Below are positions 21,664 through 32,265 of a stretch of DNA of 64,000 nt, piece by piece. Positions within the stretch are counted from its first letter, which is position 1. Every line of letters starts with the position of its first letter. The notes under the pieces were generated by a model, which was not told the DNA's origin, did not search any database, and worked only from the letters and a program-made list of their open reading frames with translations. Position numbers and translations under genes: made by a program. The DNA comes from Diabrotica undecimpunctata (taxonomy: Eukaryota; Arthropoda; Insecta; Coleoptera; Chrysomelidae): assembly GCF_040954645.1 (NCBI RefSeq), contig NC_092813.1:17896136-17960135 (forward strand), in the 5' to 3' direction.

Positions 21664-22143
21664 TCGATTTTGTTACCTTCTATATTAATATATATTTTCT
21701 ATATTAATATACACTAATATAGTATTTTCCTATATTAATTAAACTTTTTTATTACAATAACAATTAATTTTATTATTTTAATTTAATTTAATTCTAATCG
21801 TAACTTTAAACTAATTTATTCTAAGGCAAGAAACCAAAAAACGCGTAGAAATGCCTAAGCAGGTCGACCCCTCTGACTTAAAACATTCGCCAAAACCAGT
21901 TTTTTTGATCTTTCACACAATTATTTATTTGCTCAAAACTTGTTAAAATTATTTAAAATGGTTATATCTTACTTGTCTGATGGTATTTCTTTTATTTACT
22001 ACTATCACCTGTATGCACTTAACTTTTAACTCTTATTTTTGAACTTTGTTGAATTGTCTAACTTGTAATTCCCCAATTATTTGAAGTTTATTACGAAGTG
22101 AAAATCAACGAAACTACTGTGTCACTTGCAGGACCGTCTCTCC
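21664..22143 (-). other. RTE 5' UTR
   Basis: This region lies between the ORF1 start and the element end at 22143 (minus-strand start GGGAGAGACGGTCCTGC). It includes an AT-rich block with repeated TATATTAATATA (21680-21740). No frame is present. It is copied at 53559-54037. Confidence 0.6.
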
Positions 22144-22155
22144 CAATATATTAAC
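22144..22155 (+). repeat. 12-bp target-site duplication of the RTE element (right copy)
   Basis: CAATATATTAAC, identical to 7791-7802. LINE-B sequence resumes immediately after it. Confidence 0.8.
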
Positions 22156-22204
22156 ATAATTCGAATTTTGAAAATTACTTGAAATGCCTAGAGATTTTTT
22201 AGGT

Positions 22205-23472
22205 GTCAAATAACACCACCATCTGTTATACCACGGGAAATTACAATACATTCTACAAATAATGAAAAGGAATTTTTCCTAGAACCATTAAATATTACCG
22301 AATTAGAGTATGCACTCAAAAACAGAAATAATTCAAGTCCAGGATTGGATAATATTAAATATCCTATGATTCAGTTTCTTCCAAAAATTGCTAAACTATT
22401 TTTATTGGATATATTCAATGACATTATTATCAATAATTCAGTTATTCATGCATTTAAAGATGTAATTATTATTCCTATTCTCAAACCAGGAAAAAATCCC
22501 AATTTATCTGAGTCATACAGACCCATTTCCCTGATGTCTTGTTTACTAAAAGCATTAGAACGAATGATCAAACATAGACTGGAATGGTACTTAGATAAGA
22601 AGAAATTACTTCCAGACCTTCAATTTGGATACAAAAAAGGATGTGGTACTATAGATGCTCTTGCTACATTAGTAACGGACATTCAGGATACATTTTCCAA
22701 TAATACATACCTACCCACAATATGTTTGGACATACAAGGTGCTTATAATAACGTTTGTCTGGACATCCTTATGGAAAAAATGATTAGAAATTTTCATATA
22801 CCAGCTACATTAGTGAAAACCATTATCAACTTTTACACCTGCAGAAAAATTTATTTGAGATCAAATAACAATAAACTTATAGGTCCTCGATATAACAACC
22901 TAGGACTTCCACAAGAGTCAGTTTTGAGCCCTTTATTATTTAATCTATATACATCTGATTTGCAAAATGTCTCCCTAGTAAATAACAGTCTTAATATAAT
23001 ACAATATGCTGATGTTAACAGTGAACAGTCGGAAATATAATTTCTGTTCTTCAATTAAATACTTAGGGATGATTCTTGACCGTTAATTAACTTGGAAGTT
23101 ACACATTGACTTCATGTTAAATAGATGTAATAAGGGATTAAATTTCCTTAAAGCAATTTCTAAAACTATAACTTTAACTAATTCGTTATATGTTGAAGCA
23201 CTAGAATTTCCACTTAAATATAGAAGAGAATATCATAGTCAAAAATTTCTGATTGATATTCGTCATAGAAACCTCTCTCTTTACTGCAGTATTACCAAAC
23301 TTAATAATGCAGATTTAACAAATAAATATTGGATCCACAAAAATTCTCCTCCACTTTGTGACGCTTTTAGAACTCTCTCAAATTGCAATAACACCAACTC
23401 ATACACATCTGATAATTCAAAATTTGAAGAATTTTATGCTTTTTTGCAACCTATTACGGTAATTAAACCAAG
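22205..23472 (+). pseudogene. LINE-B reverse transcriptase remnant
   Basis: An open stretch with TPPSVIP, NRNNSSPGLDNIKYP, YRPISLMSCLLKALE, FGYKKGCGTIDAL, LDIQGAYNNV and LGLPQESVLSPLLF is a LINE RT of the same type as the upstream PPWWN fragment. The catalytic box reads IIQYAD and then jumps, in a shifted frame, to the thumb motif IKYLGMILDRK; the second catalytic Asp and following segment are deleted. Copy 1 has a further deletion near 23165 that removes a WWGADAETALL segment. The frame is cut at 23472 by the BEL LTR. Confidence 0.75.
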
Positions 23473-23677
23473 TGGAGAAAACTTAAATCAACATGGCCAC
23501 ATGGTGTTCCAGCCAACTGCGAGAAGTCAACTACAAGAAGCCCTCTCTCTGCTAGCGGCCGTCTGACGTCCCGCATTGAAGAAATTACAGTCCATTATTA
23601 TTTCATGTATTAAAATGTTAATTTCAATTGTAATTGAGTTCAATAAAACAGTGTAACTAATTCAAGTCATTTCAACA
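23473..23677 (+). repeat. BEL 5' LTR
   Basis: It is 205 bp, begins TGGAGAAAAC and ends TCATTTCAACA, and differs from the 3' LTR at only a few positions (for example GAAGAAATTACAG against GAAGACATGTACAG). AATAAA-like signals are present near its end. It abuts LINE-B at 23472. Confidence 0.8.
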
Positions 23678-23685
23678 TATATTTT

Positions 23686-23702
23686 TGGTCCATCCGAGCC
23701 CC
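23686..23702 (+). other. BEL primer-binding site (putative)
   Basis: TGGTCCATCCGAGCCCC begins eight bases after the 5' LTR; it starts TGG, as a tRNA-complementary site should. The tRNA is not identified. Confidence 0.45.
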
Positions 23703-23740
23703 ATGGATAGAAGATTGCGATAATATTGATGCAAAAACAA

Positions 23741-24600
23741 CACATACACACACACACACATGAGTTTATCCCAAACCCTATGGAACATGAGTGTACCACT
23801 GCTAGACAGTGGGACCCCCATGTCCGAAGATCAAACCGGTCTCGTTCCAAAAGAGCAAGTCATTTTGGCTCGGTACCTATCTGACCCCCAGGTTTTTCCA
23901 CCACCCCTCCTCTACGTCTGACATACGCAGAGGAGGCTTGAACTGTTACGTCGGGCGATTTGGGAAAAGAAACACCCTCCGTTTTCCATGACTTGTGGTC
24001 AGGCCACCTATCTGTAGGGGTAGCTTAGTGTAGCTTTTCTCCCTATTTACTTTACCGAGTTTACTATGGCTTTACTTTGGGCTCTGTGACCCTAAAAAAA
24101 AATGTGTGTCCCATCAGGGGATCGACAGCAAACTGTCGGCCCCCTGTTCGGTTGTTGTGTGCTCGGTCACACAGTCGTCAATTTGGCAAAAGAAGTTTTG
24201 GTCTCCTTGCCGACTGGGCGATCGATAGGCCTGGCCATCGAGCCTGTGTTTGTCGCACACGACCTCGATGCTCAGTTTTCGCGAGTTGCCTGTGGCAACT
24301 TAGTCCTGAAGGGTATTCCTGAAGGGTCTTTTTCCTTAGGGGCGTGCCTGAGGGGCCTCAGCCTTGTGGCTTTACTTATTAGGATTTTGTCCTGTTTATT
24401 GATTTTACTTTATTGGCCTATACAGATTTTTGTTAGTGGGTTTTTGGGTGAAATAATAATAGGGGTAGGGGTTTTAATGGGTGGGTGGGATGTGCATTCC
24501 CAAGTGTATAATGCTCTCACACATCCCGTGTATATGTTTTTGGGTTTTTTTGGTTTTGTTTTTAACTGGTTAGTGAAATAAATATAACTGAAATAACAAA
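23741..24600 (-). other. Jockey 3' UTR with hairpins and (TG)n tail
   Basis: This is GC-richer than its surroundings. It contains a stem CAGGGGATCGACAG / CTGTCGGCCCCCTG (24115-24146) and repeated CCTGAAGGG (24306-24330). It ends at a CA/TG microsatellite. Long antisense frames here (24077-24581) are broken in the second copy and are not taken as genes. Confidence 0.55.
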
Positions 24601-27361
24601 AAAAAAAAAAATTTGGGGGATTGGGTTGGGATTTGGGGTTATTTTTTGGTGAGCTAAGCTCTTTTTTGTTTTTTGATTTTTGTTTTGTGTTTTTGTGTTT
24701 TTGTGGGCCAAATCTGCTAAGCCATAGATTAGGGCTTCTCATGTGAATATCTGTCCTTATATTAGGATCGTAGTTTGTCAACTCTCTTAGCGAACGGTTC
24801 GGATGGTTTCTGAGGTTTTCAAAAAGCTCATATGCATGTTCGACCATCATGTTCAGGACGCTCTTTTGCTGCGAATTCCTATATACGTACCTTAGTGGCA
24901 CATATTTAGGAATTTTAAGAGCCTCTCTGATCATGTAGTTCTGTACAGTTTGGATTTTCTTTCTGTTTGTTTCACATGCATGCCCCCACGCTGCTGAGGC
25001 GTATGTGAGGGTTGGCAGAATGATGGCATTTGCCATTCTTATTTTTCAGATTACTTTTCCTCCCTATAAGCGAGGAGAGTTGACTTTTAAGGATTTTTGC
25101 CTTTTGAACTGTTCTGTTTATGTGTTTAGTAAAGGTGAGACGTTTATCTAGCGTTACTTCGAGATATTTGGCGTCGTCTTGCCATTCGACCGGAGTATCG
25201 AAGATAGATAGTTCCTTGTTGGGGATTCCGTGCCGTCTTTTGTACATGACTGCCTGAGTTTTGTCCGGGTTGACGGCAATTTTCCACGTAACACACCAAG
25301 ATTGCAAATGGTCTAGTGCCGTTTGCAAGTATCTAGTGGCCAGATCAGGATTTCTGCTGCTAGCAGCTATAGCAGTGTCATCGGCGTAAAGGCTGAGCAT
25401 AGTATGTTGATCACCACCAGGGGTATCTGAAGTGTATATGGTGTACAGGTAAGGCGACAGCACGGCTCCCTGTGGCACTCCAGCCTCCATGATTCCGACT
25501 TCGGATAGGGTGGGCCCTATTCGAACTCTGAATCTTCTGTTGGCTAGGTACGAGGAGAGGAGACATGTCATCGCTTCACTGTACCCCATTTCGTTCATTT
25601 TATACAGCAATCCGTCGTGCCATACTCTGTCAAAGGCTTTACTGACATCTAAGAAGGCGGTTGCTGTATATTTTCTTTCATTATACCCCTTAGTGATGTA
25701 CTCTGTCAATCTTAGTATTTGCAGTTCGCAGGAGTGATTGCTCCTGAATCCGAACTGCGCTTCAGGGATTGCATCCATTACCTCAGATTCTTCTCTTAAT
25801 CTTGCCAAGATGACTCGCTCAGCAATTTTGCTTACTGATGATAGTAGGCTAATGGGTCGGTAGTTCTGTGGAAAAGTTCCGTCTTTACCCGGTTTCTCTA
25901 TCATTATAACATGGGCCTCCTTCCACCTGTCAGGAAAGTATCTTTATCTTATGATATGATTGATTATGTTCGTTAGATGAACGATTGCTTTCACTGGCAG
26001 ATTTTTTAAGGCCCTGTTTGTGATGTTATCTGGGCCTGGAGCCTTCTTAGCGTTGGTCATTTTGATAAACTGCTGGATTTCCTCGGGGGTGGTATGCCTG
26101 AGAGCTATGTCGCCTCTACTTCTCTTTAGACGTCTGCTCCTTCTTTCTACTTCGTCTTCGAAGTCTGGATCTTCATCGGGATGGTAGTTGTTTCTGCATC
26201 CCCTTTTTCGTGTATCTTTCATGACCTCCGCTTTGTCTTGTTCAGAATAAACTAGGCCGTTTTTCCCATGTAAGGTGGGTATTGGCTTTTTATCCTTTCA
26301 CAAGACTTTAGAAAGCTTCCAGAAACCTGATTTATTAGGGTCAAGCTGTTGGATGAAGTCGTCCCAGCTGTTATTTCTGTGGATTTCCAGCTGTTTTTTA
26401 ACCTCCCTATTTAGTTCATTGGCAATTCTTTTATCTTCTATGTTCCTAGTCCTGTTTGCCCTTCTTCGCTGTCTGTTTTTCTCTCTTATGAGAGTTTTTA
26501 ATTCGTTGCTGATGTCTCTGAATCTTCATCTGGGTGTTGTTGAGGTTTCTTCTTTTGTGCTGGTTTCCAGCGCATTTTGTATGGTTCTTTCGAATTTCAA
26601 CACATACTCTTCTAGTTCCCGTTTGTTGTTGATGTCAGGAACTATTCCCATTGTTTCAGAGACGATACGTTTGAAGTTGGGCCAGCTTGTCCTCTTTTTC
26701 TTGTATGGCTGCACGTAGTTTGTTTCTACGGCGCCTAGAGTTAGCACGATTAGGTTGTGGTTGGAGTCTCCTTCATTGAGTGAGATTATATCGTGTTGTT
26801 GTCCCACGTTGTGAAGAATTGCAATGTCCAAATAGGTAGGTAGTCTGTCCCCTCCATGGAAGCATGTGGGCTCCATAGGACCTGTGACAACTGTATTTAT
26901 TTGGTTTTCCAGATATTCACAAAAGAATCTCCCGTTTCTATTACTAGTTCTGTCAAACCAAGTGGGCGATCTCGCATTTAGGTCACCAATTATGACGGTT
27001 GGTTCTTCTGTATCAAGAATGGCGTCCAGATCCTCGCCCTGGATCGGCTCATTTGGTCGGACATAAGCTGAGACAATCTTCAGCGTGTCGTTGGCCGTAA
27101 TGATCCGAACTATGGTGGCTTCCATAGTGACCAGACCACCTGGTGTAGGAATTGATTGGTGTTCTATTCCTTTTTTCACCATAATGGCCGTGCCTCCAGA
27201 ACGTGATCTATGGTCATTCCTGTAGACGCTGTAACCCGGAAATTTGGTTTTCACCCTTTCCGTAAGATGAGTCTCTTGTAAGGCTACAACGTCTAGATTG
27301 AGCCTGTTGGTAAACTCATCCAGATCGTTATTTTTTTGTAGATCGTCCAATTGTACTGGCA
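24600..27361 (-). pseudogene. Jockey ORF2: endonuclease and reverse transcriptase
   Basis: It starts at the ATG that overlaps the ORF1 stop (TAATG, about 27359-27363). The endonuclease gives LDVVALQETHL, RSGGTAIMVKKG, IIGDLNARSPTWFDR and GDSNHNLIVL (27362-26526). After frameshifts the RT gives MTNAKKAPGPDNITNRAL, then a stop created by one base change at about 25951 (RYFPDRW follows), NYRPISLLSSVSKIAERV, FLDVSKAFDRVWHDG, GVPQGAVLSPYLY and the catalytic LYADDTA (about 25380). The C-terminal Jockey domain (TYASAAWGHACETNRKK, LRYVYRNSQ) is in another frame. No RNase H is present, as in Jockey. Confidence 0.8.
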
Positions 27362-27527
27362 TTATTGGTTTGTCCCGAAACTGCTCAAGGCGCTCATAAC
27401 GGTTGTTAATTTCTCAAACATTGTTGAGACGTGGTTTATTTGCTTCTGGAAGGTAGCAATTAGGTTTTCATTCAGCACGTTTGTGTTTATATTTGCCCCC
27501 TGTTCCACATTATTGTTCTTGTTGGCC
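27362..27527 (-). pseudogene. Jockey ORF1, C-terminal tail
   Basis: About 55 codons remain, with NENLIATFQKQINHVSTMF, closing with a stop that overlaps the ORF2 ATG. The rest was lost by 5' truncation at 27527, where the target duplication starts. Confidence 0.6.
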
Positions 27528-27539
27528 ATGCAAAAACAA

Positions 27540-27795
27540 GTGAGTCCTATTTTCATTATTGAACTTCCTAACCTCATAAATTTACAAAACGTGTTTCTTC
27601 ACCTTGCTTATACCATACCGGTAGCCGAAATTTGTTGTTAAACCAGTTTCCTATGCTGTGGTAAAATCTCAGTTCATAAAGTATATTTGTGCAGCGTTGC
27701 CGATTAGTTTAACATCTCTGAATTTAAAATATTTATACACAATTCAAAAAATTAATTACTATTTTCATTACGGATCAATAGGTAATTTATTATAG
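27540..27795 (+). other. BEL leader segment, intron-like
   Basis: This 256-bp stretch without a frame starts GTGAGT and ends TTATTATAG. Reading ATGCAAAAACAA (27528-27539) directly into 27796 gives an ATG in frame with gag. It may be a spliced leader intron, or simply untranslated leader. Confidence 0.35.
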
Positions 27796-28970
27796 GTTGA
27801 TTTACAACAAAGATCTGCAAAATTAGGTTCATTATATGATGAGTTTAATGATTTACAAACCGACATTGAACAAGAATGTGATGATGAACACTTAGAAAAT
27901 GAATATGCTGAACGAATAAACTTTACAAATGACCATGCAACTTACACAGCAAGTGCTTTATGTTTGGTATCCAAATTAAATGAAATGAGTAGTTCTGAAA
28001 CAAATAATACAACTCACAGTGAGTTATTTGAAAATAAAGTAGAATTTGTCAAGCTTCCTCCAGTCACGATTCCTTCCTTTAATGGAGAGTTTTGCAAATG
28101 GATAGAATTCAAAGAGACATTTGAGATACTAGTTCACCAAAACTCTTCATTGAATGACATTCAAAAATTCCATTACTTAAGAACTTCTTTAGGCACCAAA
28201 GTGCAACAAATTGTTAAGCATTTAGAATTTTCTAAACAAAATTATATCTTAGCATGGCAAGCTTTATGCAAACGGTTTGACAATCCTCATTTGCTTGTCA
28301 ATAGTCATATTAAAGCATTGTTTAATTTAAAATCAGTCACACAAGAAACTGCTAGTGCTGTAAGGGAATTAGTAGATACAGTTAATCAACATTTGCTTAT
28401 TTTAAAGAATTTAAACTTGTCTTATGAAAATCCATTATCTAGTGCTATCTTGATTCACATTATTTCAGACAAATTAGACAAAGTTACTTTAAAAGAATGG
28501 GAGCAAAAATACGATAAGGATACTTTACCAGAAGTCAATGATTTATTTAAATTTCTTGATAATAAAGAAAATCAATTAGAAAAGCTTGAAGAGAGGGGAA
28601 TAAAGGCTAACTCTCAAGTTCAACAACGTTCTCAACAGAGAAAACCATTTAAAAAACATCTTTAGTGTCAAATAATCTTTCTAATGCCAAGCAAATATGT
28701 CATTTATGTAAAAGTGATCATCTTATTTACTATTGTCCTCAATTTTTACAATTAGGTGTTTCTCAAAGATGGACACGGATTATAGGTATGAAATTATGCA
28801 AAAATTGCCTATGCAAGGGACATTTTAGTAAAGATTGTAGACATGTGTCCTGTAAAGTTTGTAAAGGTAAACATAATACTCTATTGCATCATTATCAGGA
28901 TCAAGGAACTGATTCAATTAATTACATTACAAGCTCAAATATGCGACCAGCTCAAGCTCAGTCATTATAA
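27796..28970 (+). pseudogene. BEL/Pao gag
   Basis: The frame opens with QQRSAKLGSLYDEFNDL, typical of BEL gag starts. It continues through the DUF1759-type capsid region (VTIPSFNGEFCKWIEFKETF, then LRTSLGTKVQQIV). After KPFKKHL the frame stops at 28665, and the zinc-knuckle part (CHLCKSDHLIYYC, CKNCLCKGHFSKDC, CKVCKGKHNTLLH) lies in another frame to 28970. One frameshift near 28662 breaks it. It would form the particle and bind RNA. Confidence 0.8.
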
Positions 28971-29024
28971 GTAACAAATAATGACACCAATTATCATGAA
29001 TCACATAACGCTACAGAGCTAGCT

Positions 29025-29516
29025 GTGCCTAATTTCTCAAAAACTAATAATACATATGTTTTACTGTCTACTGCCATCATTAATATATGGGATGATAATA
29101 GTCAAGTTCAACAGGTAAGAACTGTTCTTGACAGTGGTAGCCAGACTTCATTTCTGACAAAAAAATTATGCAAAAAACTTAACCTAAAGCAAATAGATGC
29201 AAATCTTTTAATTGTAGGGATCAATCGTGTCACTTCCACCCTACGTTATAAATGCAATGTTTCTATTGGATCTACTTATGATTCAGATATCTTCAATTTA
29301 ACATGTTTTGTCCTACCTAAAATTACAGAAAATTTACCTATTTATAACATTGAAGGTTCTAAATTAAATATTCCTAAAAACATTTCTTTGGCAGATCCTT
29401 CTTTTCATAGATCACAATCAGTTGATATGCTTATTGGTTCCGATTTATTCTGGGATATACTTCGAAATGGAAAAATTTCTCTTGGAAAAAATTTCCCTGT
29501 CTTACAAAACACATAA
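29025..29516 (+). pseudogene. BEL/Pao aspartic protease (peptidase A17 type)
   Basis: VRTVLDSGSQTSFLTKKLC carries the active-site DSG; it is followed by VGINRVTS and MLIGSDLFWDIL, the second conserved block of BEL proteases. A stop at 29514-29516 separates it from the RT frame. It would process the polyprotein. Confidence 0.75.
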
Positions 29517-29537
29517 TTTGGTTATGTAGTTGCCGGG

Positions 29538-30503
29538 TTGTGGTCACAAAATGTTGATAAGGTCCAATGTTTTTTTGTACAGAGTGATCAAGTACAGAAG
29601 GATCTTGACAAATTTTGGTCAATAGAACAAGTTTCAAATACAAAGTTAATTTCTCAAGAAGACAACATATGTGAAGAACATTTCAAGAATACATATTCTA
29701 AAGATTCAACTGGTAAATTCATTGTCAAGATTCCATTAAAAGAAAGTAGAGAACAGTTAGGAGATTCAAAGAACTTAGCTGTGAGGAGATTTCTAAATCT
29801 TGAAAGACAATTTGAAAAAGATATTAAATTAAAGAAACTTTATGTTTCATTTATGCAAGAATACCAGGCACTGAACCATATGCCAATTGACACATATTTT
29901 GATGACAACATCTGTTCATATTTTCTGCCTCATCACGGGGTGCTTCGTAATGAAAGCCTTAGCACACGTTTAAGGGTTGTTTTCAATGGTTCTGCTAATA
30001 CAACAACTGGGAAATCTCTTAATTCTATTCAGTACGCAGGACCAGCTATTCAAACTAATGATATTTTTGCAATATTGTTAAGGTTTCGTTTTCATAAATA
30101 TGTAGTTATTTCAGACATCGAAATGATGTATCGGTGTATTGATGTCCATCCAGACGATAGACATTTACAAAAAATATTTTGGAGAGAAGACGTAGATCAT
30201 CCTATTTCAATTATGACCTTAAATACCGTGACATAAGGTACCACGAGGGCTCCATATCTCGCAATGAGATGTTTAAGACAAATTTCTTATGATTGTCAAG
30301 ATAATTTTCCATTAGAATCCAAATTAATTCATGAGGATTTTTATGTCGATGATTTGATTACAGGTTTTGATGATTGTGACGTTGCGAAACAAACCTGCAG
30401 AAACATTTCTAATATACTGCAGTCAAGTGGTTTTAATTTACGAAAATGGGTCTCCAATGATCCTGCCATTATAGAACATTTGAAAAATAATGCCGATGAA
30501 CTT
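29538..30503 (+). pseudogene. BEL/Pao reverse transcriptase, first part
   Basis: The frame has YFLPHHGVLR, TRLRVVFNGSANT, SDIEMMYRCIDVHPDDR and QKIFWR, then a stop at 30234-30236 in what is otherwise the same frame. It continues with APYLAMRCL and the catalytic FYVDDLITG (about 30338-30364). It ends at KNNADEL, where the plus-strand Jockey entered. The thumb continues at 35937. Confidence 0.8.
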
Positions 30504-32265
30504 CCAACTGTAGTAGAGACAACACCCGTCGTGGACAACGGCTCCAAAAATGAAGCCGAGCCCGAAATCGGCAAGAAAATGAAAAGGCTAAGGCCCAAAG
30601 AAGACTCTCCGGGAGACGAAGAAGTAAATAAAAAGGCCAGAGAAATGGCGGAAAGGGAAAAGGCCAATGAGCTTTTAAGGTCGGTCAATGTACTGACGGA
30701 ACAGATCAAATCTCTAAAAGAAGAAAGCCGTATCCGCGAGGAAAAGGCGAATAAACAAATCCAAGACCTTCTCGCTCAGATGACTGAGCTGAGAAACGAA
30801 AATAAGGAAAAGGATAAGGAGATACAAAAACTTGTACAACATATAATGGCATTAACAGCAGCCAAGGACAAAGAAGAGTCAATAATGGAGATCGACCCGT
30901 GGAAAGCCTCCCTCGATAACGACGTTGTAAAGCTAGTTGAACTAGGAATCGGTTCACCGCCCCCCGCAAAGCCATCCGGTAGCAAAGGCAAGCCTAAAGA
31001 GCCGGAAAGAATCATAACAACCAAAGAACCTGCAGGTTGGACACAAGTCCAAAACAAAAAAGGAAAAAAGACAGGCACTACTACTGAGAAATCAGACAGT
31101 AGTGTGAAAACAAAAATAGGCGTCGCCGAAAAGCAGACGCAGATAATAAATCAGCGGAAAGAAAATGAATTTAACAAGGCTGCGAAAGAGGCTCATGAAA
31201 GAAGCCAGAAAAAGAAAACTGCCCAAAATAACTTGAGCAAAAATAGCCAAGTTGAGAAAAAAACGACGTAGCAAAAGACTCACCGCAAACAAGCGAGGAG
31301 CCTACAGTAAAAGAGCCAATAGTAAAAGAGCCGAAACCACCGGCGATAATCCTAAAAACTGTAGGAGAACACCAAAAAATCCTGCAGAGAGCAGCCACCC
31401 AAGGCATAATATCAGTCAATAAGTTTGCACACGATCAGGCAGATCTATTGTTATTACCACAAAAACTAGAAAAGATTACCTAGGAATGGTACACATCCTA
31501 GAAGAACACACTCCAAAAGTAGAATTCATCGCATATCCCATAGATAGCGATAAACTAAAAAGAGTCATTATAAAAGGGCTATCTGCTACTACTAGCACAG
31601 TAGCAATTAAAGACGAACTATACAATAAAGGAATAGAAGCAACAAGGGTGACCAATATGATCTCCAAAAAAGCTGATAAAAAAGTACTGCCACATTTCAT
31701 CGTCACCCTCAAAGAGGAAGACGTTGCAAAAATTAAAAAAATATTTGATATATGCTACATGCGCATCTATGTGGAGGATGAATTCAAAATCACAAAAGAC
31801 ACCCTACAGTGTTATAACTGTCAAGGGTTCTATCACAGCTCAAAGGCTTGCCATTGCGGATCCAGATGTGTAAAATGCGGAGAAAACCACATCAGTAACG
31901 ACTGTGAGAAAAGCCGGGAAAACGACCCCAAATGTGCAAACTGTGGTGAAGCGCACACAGCAAATTATAGAGGATGCTCTAAGGCCCCCAAAAAGAAAAC
32001 GCCTGCCCCAACAAGACCGGTAGGAAGATCCATAAACAGCGCTCCAATCAACAAAGGAGTCAGCTACGCACAGGCAGCGAAAAAATCCGCTGAAACCATC
32101 ACAGAAGCTCCAGCACAACCACGAGAAGTGTCGGTACAGGACGCAGCTACCCTCATCGCAAACTTCCATACAGAGTATAATAACAAAATGATGGAAATGA
32201 TGTCCATGATGGACAAAGCAACAAAAATGATGACTGAATTTGGAGAAGCCGTCCGAAAATGTTAG
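30504..32265 (+). pseudogene. Jockey ORF1 (gag)
   Basis: It begins without a start codon because of 5' truncation. A charged coiled-coil region (about 30600-30870) is followed by a Lys-rich linker to a stop at 31269-31271, with a shift into the PPAIILKTVGEHQKILQ frame (about 31340-31470) and another shift near 31475. The last frame (31486-32265) has KRVIIKGL, then three zinc knuckles (CYNCQGFYHSSKAC, CVKCGENHISNDC, CANCGEAHTANYRGC), as in insect Jockey gag. The stop TAG overlaps the ORF2 ATG. Confidence 0.75.

Larger units (their letters stand above)
7803..22143 (-). mobile_element. RTE-type LINE with coiled-coil ORF1, split by an LTR element
   Basis: Read on the minus strand from 22143: a 5' UTR, a coiled-coil ORF1 (about 21663-20760), then an endonuclease-RT ORF2 (20683-18281) that resumes at 8624 and ends near 7866. 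The 3' tail is a (GAAA)n microsatellite (about 7803-7825), common in RTE-like LINEs. Without the LTR insertion the element is about 4.7 kb. It is flanked by a 12-bp duplication. The coding parts hold several frameshifts. Such proteins are often annotated as craniofacial development protein 2-like or endonuclease-reverse transcriptase. Confidence 0.8.
20814..25968. repeat. Segmental duplication, copy 1
   Basis: This block (end of RTE, LINE-B RT, BEL 5' LTR, 3' half of a Jockey element) is repeated at 52707-58024 with scattered substitutions. Copy 1 lacks about 165 bp present in copy 2 (around 23165). The shared block starts at TAGTTTTTTGAACTCTC and ends at TGATTATG in both places. Confidence 0.9.
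23741..27527 (-). mobile_element. Jockey-clade LINE, 5'-truncated, inside BEL leader
   Basis: It is flanked by the 12-bp duplication ATGCAAAAACAA (23729-23740 and 27528-27539). On the minus strand it holds the end of ORF1, ORF2 (endonuclease-RT), a GC-richer 3' UTR and a (TG)n tail, seen as (CA)n at 23741-23760. The same tail type ends the plus-strand copy at 35923. The 5' truncation is within ORF1. Confidence 0.85.

Noticed and set aside
23741..23765. (CA)n as an independent simple repeat
   Set aside because: Its position exactly between the target duplication and the Jockey 3' UTR shows it is the element's tail.
24077..24581. Open frames of 81-159 codons with hydrophobic segments on the + strand
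   Set aside because: They run antisense to the Jockey 3' UTR and are broken in the duplicate at 56137-56638; no motif supports a gene.
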